Shown: positions 7,432-15,332 of the stretch, one piece after another | Numbering within the stretch: the stretch's first letter is position 1 | Layout: every line of letters begins with the position of its first letter | Origin: Serpentinimonas raichei | GTDB lineage: Bacteria; Pseudomonadota; Gammaproteobacteria; Burkholderiales; Burkholderiaceae_C | NCBI RefSeq assembly: GCF_000828895.1 | Contig: NZ_AP014568.1 | Location: 860,417 to 875,748 of the forward strand | Reading direction: 5' to 3' | Length of the DNA stretch: 15,332 bases | Program-made: the position numbers and the translations under genes | The notes under the pieces: generated by a model | Databases searched by the model: none | What the model saw: the letters and a program-made list of their open reading frames with translations, nothing else | What the model was told of the DNA's origin: nothing

Positions 7432-9233
7432 GGTGCGAGGCTCCGAATTTGAGTGGCGGCGCTGCGCACGGCAGCCACGGTGGCGGGATCGAGAAAGGGA
7501 TACATGTCGTCGAGTTCCGGGGTGATAAATTGTCCCTTGCTGTCCAGGCGCGATTTGCAACGCGGCTCGAAATTCTGTTTTGGGTCAACGATCAAGTTGA
7601 GCAGCAGCGGCCCATTTGATTGCAGACACTCATCGAGGCGATCCAGGTCTGCCACCGAGGCGATGGTGGCGGCCTCGATGCCGTAGGCCTGTGCAACCTG
7701 GCAAAAATCGGGAAACTCGACTCCGCTGGCTGGGTTGGCACCAATCACGCGCCCAAAGAAATTTTCATGCGTTTGTGAGATGCTTAGGTAGCCTGCGTTG
7801 TTGAGCACCAGGATGATGATTGGCAGGCCGGAGGTTTTTAGGGTTTGCAGTTCTTGGATATTCATCTGCAGGCTGCCATCACCAGCAAAACACAGCACCC
7901 GCCCAGGATTGTGAGCGCGTGCGGCACCCAAGGCGGCAGGCAAGTCGTAGCCCATCGAGGCCGAGCCCGAATTGCTGAACATGCGGTTGTTTGGCCCCAG
8001 GCGGCCGATCTGAAACGGGATGATGCAGGCCGAGGCATTGCCGCAGACCACCACATCATCTGGGCGCAGCTGCTTGAAAATGCGCTCCACCACAACATAG
8101 GGGTTCAGAGCTGCATGGGGTGTTTGCGGGTGCTCATGGCGCACATCGAAACGCTGGCCCAGTTCGCGCACCCACGCCAGCCAGGGGCTGAAATTTGGCA
8201 AATCCAGCTTCTGCAAGGCTTGCCCCAAAGCGGCAACAAACTCCTTGGCATCGCATTGCAGGCTCAGATCAACGGGTACGCCGGGTTTGTTGAGTTCGGC
8301 TGCGTCGATATCGATTTGCACCACAAAAGCATGCTTGGCAAAAGACTCAAAGTTGTAACTGCTTTGGCGGATGTTCAAGCGCGAACCGATGACCAAAACC
8401 CAGTCTGCCGCTTGCAGGGAGAAATTGCCTGGGCGTGTGCCTATGGTGCCCGGCCGTCCGGCAAACAGGGGGTGCTCAGAGGCAATCAGGTCGTGGGTCC
8501 AGGCCGTGGCCATAGGCAAACCATGGGTTTCACACAGTTGCAGCAGGTCGGGCACGGCCTTGGCCAGGCGCACCCCGGTGCCACCCAGCACCAAGGGCCG
8601 GTTTGCAGTGCGCAAGCGCGCTGCAATTTGCGCGCAAATGGCCTGCAATTCTGGGTTCTGTGTAGGCGCCGGAAATACAGGGTCGGGAATGTCAAAGTCC
8701 ACTTGCGCCGATTGAATGTCGAGCGGAATATCGAGCCACACTGGGCCAGGTCGGCCAGAGACTGCTTGCACGTAGGCCTCAGGCAGGTATTGCTGCAAAT
8801 CGATTGGCTCGCGCAGCAGGCGCGCGTATTTGCACAGCGGGCCAGCGACTGCAATCGTGGGGCCTTCCTGATCGCCCAGTTGGCGCAAGCTAGGCAGTTG
8901 ATGAAAATCCAGGCAGGTGGCGCGCTTGACCTGGCCCGATAAAACCAGCATCGGAATCGAGTCGGTGTAGGCACCGAATACGCCATTGAGGGCGTTCAGG
9001 GCACCGGGGCCAGTCGTGAGCATGACGACGGCGGGTTTGCCCTTGATGCGGGCATAGCCTTCGGCCGCCATGGCACAAGCCTGCTCGTGGTGCATAAAGG
9101 TGCAGCGCAAGCCGGGGTGCGATCCCAGTGCCTGGTTCAGAAACATGGCCCCGCCACCGGTGACGGCAAAGACCTGCTCGATGCCTTGTCGCACCAACCA
9201 GTCGGCAATCAAGTCGGAAAGCTGCGCGCTCAT
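7428..9233 (-). CDS. ThDP-dependent acetolactate-synthase-like enzyme, YerE-like by context
   Basis: 601 aa, full length for the ThDP superfamily. The pyrimidine-domain Glu is E50 in MHHEQACAMAAEGYAR; the central domain lies at about 190-330; the ThDP/Mg motif starts at GDGS (451) and ends at NN (478-479). The C-terminal tail ends in PELDDMYPFL, a form I associate with surface-sugar members rather than biosynthetic AHAS, and no regulatory subunit gene is adjacent. YerE decarboxylates pyruvate and adds the two-carbon unit to C4 of CDP-3,6-dideoxy-4-ketohexose on the way to yersiniose. With rfbF, rfbG and rfbH upstream, the same type of reaction is the best guess. The ATG directly abuts the stop of the NeuB-like gene (TAAATG). 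Isoleucine/valine biosynthesis is the less likely alternative. Confidence 0.85.
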   Translation of the reverse strand: MSAQLSDLIADWLVRQGIEQVFAVTGGGAMFLNQALGSHPGLRCTFMHHEQACAMAAEGYARIKGKPAVVMLTTGPGALNALNGVFGAYTDSIPMLVLSGQVKRATCLDFHQLPSLRQLGDQEGPTIAVAGPLCKYARLLREPIDLQQYLPEAYVQAVSGRPGPVWLDIPLDIQSAQVDFDIPDPVFPAPTQNPELQAICAQIAARLRTANRPLVLGGTGVRLAKAVPDLLQLCETHGLPMATAWTHDLIASEHPLFAGRPGTIGTRPGNFSLQAADWVLVIGSRLNIRQSSYNFESFAKHAFVVQIDIDAAELNKPGVPVDLSLQCDAKEFVAALGQALQKLDLPNFSPWLAWVRELGQRFDVRHEHPQTPHAALNPYVVVERIFKQLRPDDVVVCGNASACIIPFQIGRLGPNNRMFSNSGSASMGYDLPAALGAARAHNPGRVLCFAGDGSLQMNIQELQTLKTSGLPIIILVLNNAGYLSISQTHENFFGRVIGANPASGVEFPDFCQVAQAYGIEAATIASVADLDRLDECLQSNGPLLLNLIVDPKQNFEPRCKSRLDSKGQFITPELDDMYPFLDPATVAAVRSAATQIRSLAP

Positions 9234-10343
9234 TTAAATTCCACGGTTTTTAATGATGTTTTTCAAGGTGGCGGTGTTGCTATACGGGCCGTCGATGTGC
9301 TCGATGGTGAGTTTGTCGTGCGCGGCGATCGGCTGCAGCAGGCGCTCACCGTTCATCACTTCGCGGCACGACAGTTGCCCTTTGTGCAGCGGAATGGCCA
9401 GGTAAAAATCTTTGTCGAAATCGGCTTTGCTAAATACATAACCCGGCTCCAGCGGGCGCCGGGCGTACACACCACGCACCAGGGCGTCGAGGTATTCGGT
9501 TTCTTTGCGCGAGATCACGCGCCGGCTCTGCCCCACGCCACCGCACATTTCGCGTGCCTTGTGAAAGGCCTTGAACCAGGTATCGCACTGCTGCGGCAAG
9601 GAGCAGTAGCTTGATACTGCTACCCCGTCGGCTTCGATGTCGATATGGCGCTCCCAGGTGCGTGCGCCCTTGCCATAAGAGATCAGCATTGAGGAAGACC
9701 AATCGTGGTATTCGTGGGTTGAAAGACCAATCACGTGGCCCGGATAGCGGTTGCGCAGGTAGTCGATTTGATCCAGGTTGAGCTCGGCGTCTTCGCTCGG
9801 GTAGAGCGAGATGCAGTGGTTGATGGCCAGGGGAATGTCGCGTTTTTCAAAAAACCGAACCAGGTCGTCCAGGTCTTTTTCTGAGGCGCCTCCGGTAGAG
9901 ACTATGGTGGGCCTGCGTGTGGAGGCGATTTTCTCGATCAGGGGCCAGTCGTTCATGTCGGAGCTGGCGATCTTGATGATCGGCATATCGAACTCCAGGC
10001 ACAAATCCACCGAGGCTTCGTCGAACGGGGTGGCCAGTGGCAGGCTGGCTATGTTGCGAATTTCATCGACGAGGATGGAAAATTCGGCCCGACTGAGTTT
10101 GGTGGCTTCGGTTTTCTTGACGTAGCGCAGTTCCTGGTTGCCCTTGAACTCTGGGTGGATGAACTCATCCACATCGCGGAATTGCAGCTTGATCGCGGCT
10201 TTTACGTTGTTGTAGCGCGCCACGGTGCCGTGCTCGCGCACGATCTTCAAACCGCGCGCCACGCTGCCCAGGTGGTTGTTGGCCAGTTCCAGGACGAACA
10301 AGTTTTCAAATAAATCCCGGTCGCGTTGCTTGATCGTTCCCAT
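9234..10343 (-). CDS. NeuB/SpsE-like PEP-condensing sugar-acid synthase
   Basis: 369 aa with the NeuB barrel followed by a SAF (antifreeze-like) domain. Motifs: LELANNHLG (E19, H24), IKLQ (K52), TPFD, KIAS (124-127), STGG (149-152), NHCISLYP (H176), IGLSTHE (H210) and ERHID (E231, H233). H210 and H233 match the metal-binding histidines of sialic acid synthase, but the usual SDHT is STHE. The C-terminal part from about residue 300 (YARRPLEPGYVF) is the SAF domain. NeuB enzymes join PEP to an aldose to give a 3-deoxy-2-keto sugar acid. No CMP-transferase or UDP-sugar epimerase for a nonulosonate is seen here, so the acceptor may instead come from the CDP-dideoxyhexose route. The ATG follows a strong GAGGAG and lies 29 nt after rfbH. 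Confidence 0.8.
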   Translation of the reverse strand: MGTIKQRDRDLFENLFVLELANNHLGSVARGLKIVREHGTVARYNNVKAAIKLQFRDVDEFIHPEFKGNQELRYVKKTEATKLSRAEFSILVDEIRNIASLPLATPFDEASVDLCLEFDMPIIKIASSDMNDWPLIEKIASTRRPTIVSTGGASEKDLDDLVRFFEKRDIPLAINHCISLYPSEDAELNLDQIDYLRNRYPGHVIGLSTHEYHDWSSSMLISYGKGARTWERHIDIEADGVAVSSYCSLPQQCDTWFKAFHKAREMCGGVGQSRRVISRKETEYLDALVRGVYARRPLEPGYVFSKADFDKDFYLAIPLHKGQLSCREVMNGERLLQPIAAHDKLTIEHIDGPYSNTATLKNIIKNRGI

Positions 10344-10349
10344 TTTATG

Positions 10350-10355
10350 CTCCTC
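10350..10355 (-). promoter_or_regulatory. Strong ribosome binding site of the NeuB-like gene
   Basis: GAGGAG on the minus strand, 6 nt before the ATG at 10343. This is the longest clean Shine-Dalgarno in the operon, and it sits at its largest intergenic gap (29 nt). Confidence 0.7.
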
Positions 10356-10372
10356 GAATGCGGTGTGCGTAG

Positions 10373-11986
10373 TTAATGAAAGTTGATGCCCAAGTAGCTC
10401 TCGATCCGTTGCGCGGCAAACTCCAGCATTTCAAGCGTGAGCGCTGGCTGCACCCCGATCCAGAAGGTGTGCTTCATCACCGTGTCGGTATTGCGCAACT
10501 CACCGCTGATGCGGTAGTTTTGGCCTTGCATATAGGGCTGGCGCGTGAGGTTGCCAGCAAACAGCAAGCGCGTGCCGATTTTGTTTTGCTCCAGGTATTG
10601 CAGCAAGTCCAGCCGCGTTACCGGACAATTTTCGCGCAGCGTAATGGGAAAGCCAAACCACGAGGGGTCGGCGTGCTCGGTGGCTTGCGGCAGGTGCACG
10701 TATTCCTCGCAGCCTGCAAGCCGCTCTTTGAGGAAGGCGAAATTGCGTTTGCGCGCCGCAATGAACTGCGGGGCCTTGTCCAACTGGGCCAGCCCGCAGG
10801 CGGCCTGCATGTCGGTGATCTTGAGGTTGTAGCCCAGGTGCCCGTAGGTGTATTTGTGGTCGTAGCCTTCGGGCAAGCTGCCCAGCTTCCAGCAGTAGCG
10901 CTTGCCGCAGGTGTTGTCCTTGCCTGGCGGGCAGTAGCAGTCGCGGCCCCAATCGCGAAAGCTCTCGGCTATTGCTTTGAGTTCGTCGCTGTGGGTGAAT
11001 ACCGCGCCGCCTTCGCCCATGGTGATGTGGTGTGCCGGGTAAAAGCTCAGCGTAGCCATGTCGCCGAAGGTTCCCACCATCTGTCCACGGTAGGTGCTGC
11101 CCAGGGCGTCGCAGCAGTCTTCAACCAGCCAAAGCCCGTGTTTTTTGCACAGTGCTGTGACCACGTCGAGGTTGAAAGGGTTGCCCAGGCTGTGGGCCAG
11201 CATGATGGCCTTGGTTTTGGGGCCAATGGCGGCCTCGATTTGGCTGGCTTCGATGTTGTGGGTGTGCAGGTCCACATCCACAAACACGGGGACTGCACCA
11301 AACTGGATGATGGGGTTGACCGTGGTTGGAAATCCCGCCGCCACCGCGATCACCTCGTCACCGCGGCGAATGGCGCGCTGGCCCAGTTTGGGCGATGTCA
11401 GGGTGCTGAACGCCACCAGGTTGGCCGAGGAGCCGGAGTTGACGGTAATCAGGTGTTTGACGCCAATGAAGGCTGCCAATTTTTTCTCGAACTGGGCATT
11501 GAAGCGCCCCGTGGTCAGCCAGCCGTCAAGCGAAGCCTCTACCATGAGTTGGAGTTCGGCGGCGTCGAGCAATTTGCCCGAGGGCGGAATGGCGCTTGTG
11601 CCGGGCACAAACTCGCGTGGCGCAAATGCGCTTGCCGAAAAATGCGCGACTTCGTCTTGAATGACGTGCCGCAACACGGTTTGCAGCGCTTGGGGCGTGA
11701 GTTGCGCCAGTTGCTTGACCGCAAGGCTGCCGTTGAGCAGCATGGATTTTTCGGGGCGCACAAAGCTTTGGAATGGCAAGGCAGGGCCGACAAAGTCGTC
11801 TGCCCCTAGGGCCAGGCGATTGGCCGACGCAGCCGGTGGGGTGGTGGTAATGAAGACGAAGCGTGCGTCGCCTGTGCTGTCGGGCGCGGTAATGGCCAGT
11901 GCCGGTCGGTATTTTTGCTGGGCCAGCTTGGTGTAGGGGAATGGCAACTTGTAGATGCCACCTTGGTGGATGGATGCCTTAAACAT
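10373..11986 (-). CDS. rfbH: PemK/MazF-type toxin domain fused to RfbH (CDP-4-keto-6-deoxyglucose 3-dehydrase)
   Basis: 537 aa from ATG 11986, which overlaps the antitoxin-like stop (ATGTTTAA, 8 nt). An earlier in-frame ATG at 12031 lies inside the antitoxin gene and is unlikely. Residues 1-110 are PemK/MazF-like: [20 protein letters not shown] with R27, FITTTP with T47, then [15 protein letters not shown] and the helix [15 protein letters not shown]. From about 110 it is RfbH: FVPG (126-129), NSGSSAN, then C292, C350, C352 and C360 in the exact C-x57-C-x-C-x7-C spacing of the [2Fe-2S] cluster of E1. H319 stands where PLP enzymes have Lys. RfbH uses PMP and the cluster to remove the C3 hydroxyl from CDP-4-keto-6-deoxyglucose with an E3 reductase. 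Cys292 against Cys193 of E1 gives an offset of 99, so nearly all of RfbH is kept. The RfbH part is certain; toxin activity is untested. Confidence 0.92.
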   Translation of the reverse strand: MFKASIHQGGIYKLPFPYTKLAQQKYRPALAITAPDSTGDARFVFITTTPPAASANRLALGADDFVGPALPFQSFVRPEKSMLLNGSLAVKQLAQLTPQALQTVLRHVIQDEVAHFSASAFAPREFVPGTSAIPPSGKLLDAAELQLMVEASLDGWLTTGRFNAQFEKKLAAFIGVKHLITVNSGSSANLVAFSTLTSPKLGQRAIRRGDEVIAVAAGFPTTVNPIIQFGAVPVFVDVDLHTHNIEASQIEAAIGPKTKAIMLAHSLGNPFNLDVVTALCKKHGLWLVEDCCDALGSTYRGQMVGTFGDMATLSFYPAHHITMGEGGAVFTHSDELKAIAESFRDWGRDCYCPPGKDNTCGKRYCWKLGSLPEGYDHKYTYGHLGYNLKITDMQAACGLAQLDKAPQFIAARKRNFAFLKERLAGCEEYVHLPQATEHADPSWFGFPITLRENCPVTRLDLLQYLEQNKIGTRLLFAGNLTRQPYMQGQNYRISGELRNTDTVMKHTFWIGVQPALTLEMLEFAAQRIESYLGINFH

Positions 11987-12209
11987 TGTTCCAGCAATCT
12001 TCTGCAGGGTTGAGCAGGACGTTTTGTGCAAAGTTGCTTTGGCTTTGCAGTTGCAGTGCTGCTTGTTGCTCAGGGCTTAGGCTGCTGCTTGCAGTGGCGG
12101 AATCGGCATCGGCATCTAAAAAAACAACCACCACTTTGGCGTCGAGTGGCAGACCCTCTTGGGGCAAATGGATGTGCCCCTTAAGGCATTGCGCCTGTAT
12201 GGCTAGCAT
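11979..12209 (-). CDS. Small antitoxin-like protein paired with the PemK-like domain
   Basis: 76 aa. It begins [16 protein letters not shown] and continues DAKVVVVFL, a short beta pattern like the N-termini of MazE/AbrB-like or related small antitoxins. A Gln/Ser-rich linker follows, then the acidic tail [10 protein letters not shown], like the toxin-binding tails of antitoxins encoded before PemK/MazF toxins. It overlaps the end of rfbG by 7 nt, has AGGAG 7 nt upstream (12217-12221), and overlaps the toxin-RfbH ATG by 8 nt. This antitoxin-first overlapping order is typical of type II modules. It probably binds and blocks the toxin domain fused to RfbH. No helix-turn-helix is evident, so autorepression is uncertain. 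I call it by size, position and pattern rather than a clear family match. Confidence 0.7.
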   Translation of the reverse strand: MLAIQAQCLKGHIHLPQEGLPLDAKVVVVFLDADADSATASSSLSPEQQAALQLQSQSNFAQNVLLNPAEDCWNNV

Positions 12210-13279
12210 GTCTGTGCTCCTGTGTGCGTTTGCATGTAGTCTTGTATTTGCTGGAGCGAGTGCTGTTGCATATCACTTGCACCCAGGTAGGCTTGGTGCC
12301 ACTCAACGGTTTTTTGCAGGGCCATGCCCAAAGGCCAGCGCGGTTGCCAGCCTAAGCGGGCTTGGGCCTTGGAAATGTCTAGTTTGAGGTGGTGTGCCTC
12401 GTGCGGGTGCGTGCCACCGTCTGGCTGCCAATGGGTGCCATTGCCCCAACTGTTCACCATATGCTCAACAATCCATTGCACTGGCTGTGCATCGTCATCC
12501 CTCGGGCCAAAGTTCCAAGCTTGAGCATAATCGTGGCCTTGTTCGTAAAGCCGCTCGGCAAGGGCTAGGTAGCCGCTCAATGGCTCCAGCACATGCTGCC
12601 AAGGCCGGATGGCATGTGGGTTGCGAATGCGAACGGGCTGGCCTTGCTCGAAGGCCCTGAGAATGTCGGGGATGAGGCGGTCTTGCGCCCAGTCGCCGCC
12701 GCCAATGACGTTGCCTGCGCGGGCGGTGGCCAAGGCTGCGCTGCCGGGCGTGTGGAAGAAGGAGCTGCGGTACGCAGCCGTAACCAGCTCAGAGCAGCCC
12801 TTGCTGTTGCTGTAGGGGTCGTGCCCGCCCATGGGCTCGTTCTCCCGGTAGCCCCAGACCCACTCCCGGTTCTCGTAGCATTTGTCGGTGGTGATGTTTA
12901 CAACCGCCCGGATTTCGGGCGTGTGCCGCACCGATTCCAGCAAATGCACCGTGCCCATGACGTTGGTGGCGTAGGTTTCCACCGGGTTTTGGTACGAGCA
13001 GCGCACCAGCGGCTGCGCGGCCATGTGGATAACGATCTCGGGCCGCGCCGCCTGCATGGCTTGCTGCAAGTGGGCCAGCTCGCGGATGTCACCCAAGATG
13101 GAGCACATGCCTGCGCGCACGCGCGCCTGCTCGAACAGGTTTGGCTGCGTAGGAGGGGCGAGAGCAAAGCCAGTCAGCTCGGCACCCAGGCTTTGCAGCC
13201 ACAAACACAACCAACTGCCTTTGAAGCCGGTTTGCCCGGTGACGAACACCCGTTTGCCGCTCCAAAAGGCCGGATTCAT
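12203..13279 (-). CDS. rfbG: CDP-glucose 4,6-dehydratase
   Basis: 358 aa, the usual family length. It converts CDP-glucose to CDP-4-keto-6-deoxyglucose with bound NAD. The nucleotide site is GQTGFKG (residues 15-21). The family signature [20 protein letters not shown] starts at 129 and includes D132 and K133, and the catalytic YSNSK is at 156-160 (Y156, K160). The start is the ATG at 13279, which forms ATGA with the rfbF stop and follows GGAAGG (13287-13292) by 7 nt. The frame also has an ATG at 13294, but that one would lie deeper in rfbF. It acts between RfbF and RfbH. Its TAG stop overlaps the start of the antitoxin-like gene. Confidence 0.96.
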   Translation of the reverse strand: MNPAFWSGKRVFVTGQTGFKGSWLCLWLQSLGAELTGFALAPPTQPNLFEQARVRAGMCSILGDIRELAHLQQAMQAARPEIVIHMAAQPLVRCSYQNPVETYATNVMGTVHLLESVRHTPEIRAVVNITTDKCYENREWVWGYRENEPMGGHDPYSNSKGCSELVTAAYRSSFFHTPGSAALATARAGNVIGGGDWAQDRLIPDILRAFEQGQPVRIRNPHAIRPWQHVLEPLSGYLALAERLYEQGHDYAQAWNFGPRDDDAQPVQWIVEHMVNSWGNGTHWQPDGGTHPHEAHHLKLDISKAQARLGWQPRWPLGMALQKTVEWHQAYLGASDMQQHSLQQIQDYMQTHTGAQTC

Positions 13280-14049
13280 GACCAGACCTTCCAAGGGGCC
13301 TTACCAGTGGCCCAGAGTTCTTCGAGGTGGGTTTTGTCGCGCAGGGTGTCCATGGGTTGCCAGAACCCGCTGTGGGCGTAGGCGGCGAGTTGACCCTGTT
13401 TGGCCAGCGCTTCCACCGGCTCGCGCTCCCAGGTGGTGGCGTCATCCGCTATGTAGCCGAGCACGGCAGGGGAGAGCACGAAAAACCCGCCGTTGATCAA
13501 GGCCCCGTCGCCTTGGGGTTTTTCGCGAAAGGTGCGCACCCGCTGGTCGGCCAGGTCGAGCGCGCCAAAGCGCCCCGGCGGCAAGGCGGCGGTGAGGGTG
13601 GCCAGCACACCTTGTTGCTGGTGAAATTCGATCAAGGCGCGGACATCGACATCGGCCACCCCATCGCCGTAGGTGAGGCAAAACGCGGTTTCGCCTTCCA
13701 AATAAGGCGCTGCGCGCTTGATGCGGCCACCGGTCATGGTGTCGAGCCCGGTGTCGAGCAAGGTGACGCGCCACGGTTCGGCGTAGCGCTGGTGCACCTG
13801 CATCTGGTTGTTGGCCATGTCGAAGGTGACGTCGGACATGTGCAAAAAGTAGTTGGCGAAATACTCTTTGATGACGTAACCTTTGTAGCCGCAGCAGATG
13901 ATGAAATCGTTGATCCCGTAATGGGAGTAGATTTTCATGATGTGCCACAAAATCGGCTTGCCGCCGATTTCCACCATCGGTTTGGGGCGCAGCGCAGTTT
14001 CTTCGCTGATGCGCGTTCCCAAACCACCGGCCAATATCACGGCTTTCAT
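13276..14049 (-). CDS. rfbF: Glucose-1-phosphate cytidylyltransferase
   Basis: 257 aa, full length. It makes CDP-glucose from CTP and glucose-1-phosphate, the first committed step toward CDP-linked 3,6-dideoxyhexoses. The N-terminal signature is [19 protein letters not shown], followed by [28 protein letters not shown] supplies the Asp residues for metal and nucleotide. The ATG overlaps the stop of the upstream glycosyltransferase (ATGA) and its own stop overlaps rfbG (ATGA), so three genes are chained by 4-nt overlaps. Family members act as soluble hexamers. Assignment is secure. Confidence 0.97.
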   Translation of the reverse strand: MKAVILAGGLGTRISEETALRPKPMVEIGGKPILWHIMKIYSHYGINDFIICCGYKGYVIKEYFANYFLHMSDVTFDMANNQMQVHQRYAEPWRVTLLDTGLDTMTGGRIKRAAPYLEGETAFCLTYGDGVADVDVRALIEFHQQQGVLATLTAALPPGRFGALDLADQRVRTFREKPQGDGALINGGFFVLSPAVLGYIADDATTWEREPVEALAKQGQLAAYAHSGFWQPMDTLRDKTHLEELWATGKAPWKVWS

Positions 14050-15332
14050 GCTGCGCTGCCGCTGTGAGGCGGTTGCTCGGAAAAAATCGCATCGCGCCAG
14101 CGCTGGGTCAGGCCTTGCAGGGCGTATTTTTCATGTACCCACTGGCGCAACTGCTGCCCCAGTTGGGCGCGCAGGGCGGCATCGTCGATCAGGCGGCGCA
14201 GTGCGGCGCGCCATTCTTCTGGGGTATTGCAGCGCAGCACCGGCGCGTCGTCGGTGCGGTAGGGGAAGACATCGGAGCACACCACCGGCCAGCCCATGGC
14301 CCCGTATTCGATCAGGCGCAGATTGCTTTTGCAGCGGTTGAACGGGTTGTCTTGCAGCGGCGCAATGGCGATGTCGAGATTGAGCGTGGCCATTTTGGCC
14401 GGGTAGTCGGCGATCGAGACGAAGGAGTGAAACTCTTTCAGGTGCGGCTTGATGGCGTCTATGCTCATTCCCATGAAGACCCAATCGACTTCGGCGGCAA
14501 ATTCGGCCACGATAGGGGCGATGAGTTCGAGGTCGCCTTGGTGCTGGCCGGCCCCGATCCAACCCACACGCAAGCGCTCCCCCGGCTCGCGCTTCACGTC
14601 GAGCGCAAACCAGTGCCGGTCCAGGCTGTTGGGCACCAGGCGCACATCGGGCACGTACTGGCGGTAGTGCTGCAGCAGGGTATCGGTGGTGACGATCAAG
14701 CGGTCGCTGGCGCGCAGCGCCTGCACCATGCGCTGGTGCCCTTCGCGGCTCTGGAACACGCGGTTGGGGTGCTTGTCGGGCACTTCGCCTAGCAAGTCGT
14801 CCACCATTTGCACGATCAGGGTATCTGGCGCGGCGCGTTTGTAGTGCCGCACCTGGCTGAGCTGCCCGTCATCGACGGCGTGTTGCAGCACCAGCACATC
14901 GGGCTGGGCGCGGCGCAGCTCCAGCGGCTGCAATATCCGCTGCACCCCGCCCGCCATGGGCATGATCACACAGCCTTGCACCAAGCCCGCATCCTGCAAG
15001 GCGTGCAGCGGCTCGATCACCCGGTACTGCCCGGCCCCGCTGTGCAGCGGCAGCGCCAGCGCGCGCGCTCGGTCGCGCCGGCGTGGGTTCCAGTCGATCA
15101 CGATGTGGGCTTCGATGTCGAAAGGGCGCAGCAGCGAGAGCTGGCGGTTGTAGCAGCGGTCTTGCGCCAGTTCGGCGGCCCAGTCTTCGAGCACCTGGCG
15201 GCGTTCGGCCAGCTCTTGGTCGGCCAAGCGGATTTGATCGTGCATCTCGCTGCGGCGCACCTGCAGCGTTTTGCCGCCGTGGTGTACGAGGTGGCTCAGT
15301 GGCGTCCAAACGTGGCGCAGGCCCAGCGCACC
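14046..15332 (-). CDS. Large glycosyltransferase, C-terminal part (5' end beyond window)
   Basis: The frame is open to the right edge with no stop, giving 428 residues of a longer protein. A GTG at 15260 could start a shorter ORF, but coding sequence clearly continues upstream: the first residues in the window ([17 protein letters not shown]) look like the end of a GT2 domain. A short linker with YNRQLSL follows, a motif common in large polysaccharide transferases. From about residue 80 there is a GT-B-like domain with [31 protein letters not shown] and the C-terminal donor region [19 protein letters not shown]. It probably adds a sugar during O-antigen assembly at the inner membrane. The fold order is GT2 then GT-B, the reverse of the left-edge glycosyltransferase. 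Confidence 0.87.
   Translation of the reverse strand, partial: GALGLRHVWTPLSHLVHHGGKTLQVRRSEMHDQIRLADQELAERRQVLEDWAAELAQDRCYNRQLSLLRPFDIEAHIVIDWNPRRRDRARALALPLHSGAGQYRVIEPLHALQDAGLVQGCVIMPMAGGVQRILQPLELRRAQPDVLVLQHAVDDGQLSQVRHYKRAAPDTLIVQMVDDLLGEVPDKHPNRVFQSREGHQRMVQALRASDRLIVTTDTLLQHYRQYVPDVRLVPNSLDRHWFALDVKREPGERLRVGWIGAGQHQGDLELIAPIVAEFAAEVDWVFMGMSIDAIKPHLKEFHSFVSIADYPAKMATLNLDIAIAPLQDNPFNRCKSNLRLIEYGAMGWPVVCSDVFPYRTDDAPVLRCNTPEEWRAALRRLIDDAALRAQLGQQLRQWVHEKYALQGLTQRWRDAIFSEQPPHSGSAA

Noticed and set aside
7432..7560. Longer N-terminus for the FkbM methyltransferase (ATG at 7560)
   Set aside because: The extra 43 residues are Arg/His-rich and lie wholly inside the ThDP enzyme gene. The GTG at 7431 overlaps that stop by 4 nt and has GGAG upstream.
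7428..9233. Plain acetolactate synthase (ilvB/ilvI)
   Set aside because: No small regulatory subunit gene is next to it, it sits inside a CDP-dideoxysugar operon, and its C-terminal tail looks like that of surface-sugar ThDP enzymes. The possibility is not fully excluded.
11987..12031. Upstream ATG at 12031 as the start of toxin-RfbH
   Set aside because: It would add 15 residues read inside the antitoxin-like gene. The ATG at 11986 gives the canonical short overlap and begins directly at the toxin fold.

Overview
The window looks like part of an O-antigen/surface-polysaccharide biosynthesis island from a high-GC Gram-negative bacterium. Protein style and codon use suggest a betaproteobacterium, perhaps Burkholderiales/Comamonadaceae; this is inference, since no marker gene is present. 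Apart from one insertion sequence, every gene reads on the minus strand, so transcription runs from the right edge to the left edge.

Order of transcription (right to left): the C-terminal part of a large glycosyltransferase (14046-15332, cut by the window edge); rfbF, glucose-1-phosphate cytidylyltransferase; rfbG, CDP-glucose 4,6-dehydratase; a 76-aa antitoxin-like gene; a fusion of a PemK/MazF-type toxin domain to RfbH, the CDP-4-keto-6-deoxyglucose 3-dehydrase; a NeuB-like PEP-condensing synthase; a ThDP-dependent acetolactate-synthase-like enzyme that resembles YerE by context; an FkbM-type methyltransferase; a zinc-finger class I methyltransferase; and an SDR epimerase/reductase-like protein. 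Adjacent genes overlap by 4-23 nt, abut, or (once) lie 29 nt apart, so they look like one translationally coupled operon. After it comes a 1735-bp IS1380-family element (2347-4081, own transposase on the plus strand, 17-bp perfect inverted repeats, 5-bp target duplication ATTAT). The last gene is another large glycosyltransferase (1-2321), which starts at TTG and runs off the left edge.

RfbF, RfbG and RfbH make the CDP-3,6-dideoxy-4-keto-hexose intermediate of the abequose/paratose/ascarylose/yersiniose group. The ThDP enzyme next to them suggests a two-carbon branch added at C4, as YerE does for yersiniose. The NeuB-like synthase, two methyltransferases and the SDR suggest further elaboration, possibly to a higher-carbon branched sugar not yet described; this part is hypothesis.

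The most unusual feature is the toxin-antitoxin-like pair embedded between rfbG and rfbH. The antitoxin-like ORF overlaps the end of rfbG and the start of the toxin domain, and the toxin domain is in frame with an otherwise complete RfbH that keeps its [2Fe-2S] cysteines and active-site histidine. No RNA genes or CRISPR arrays were seen.
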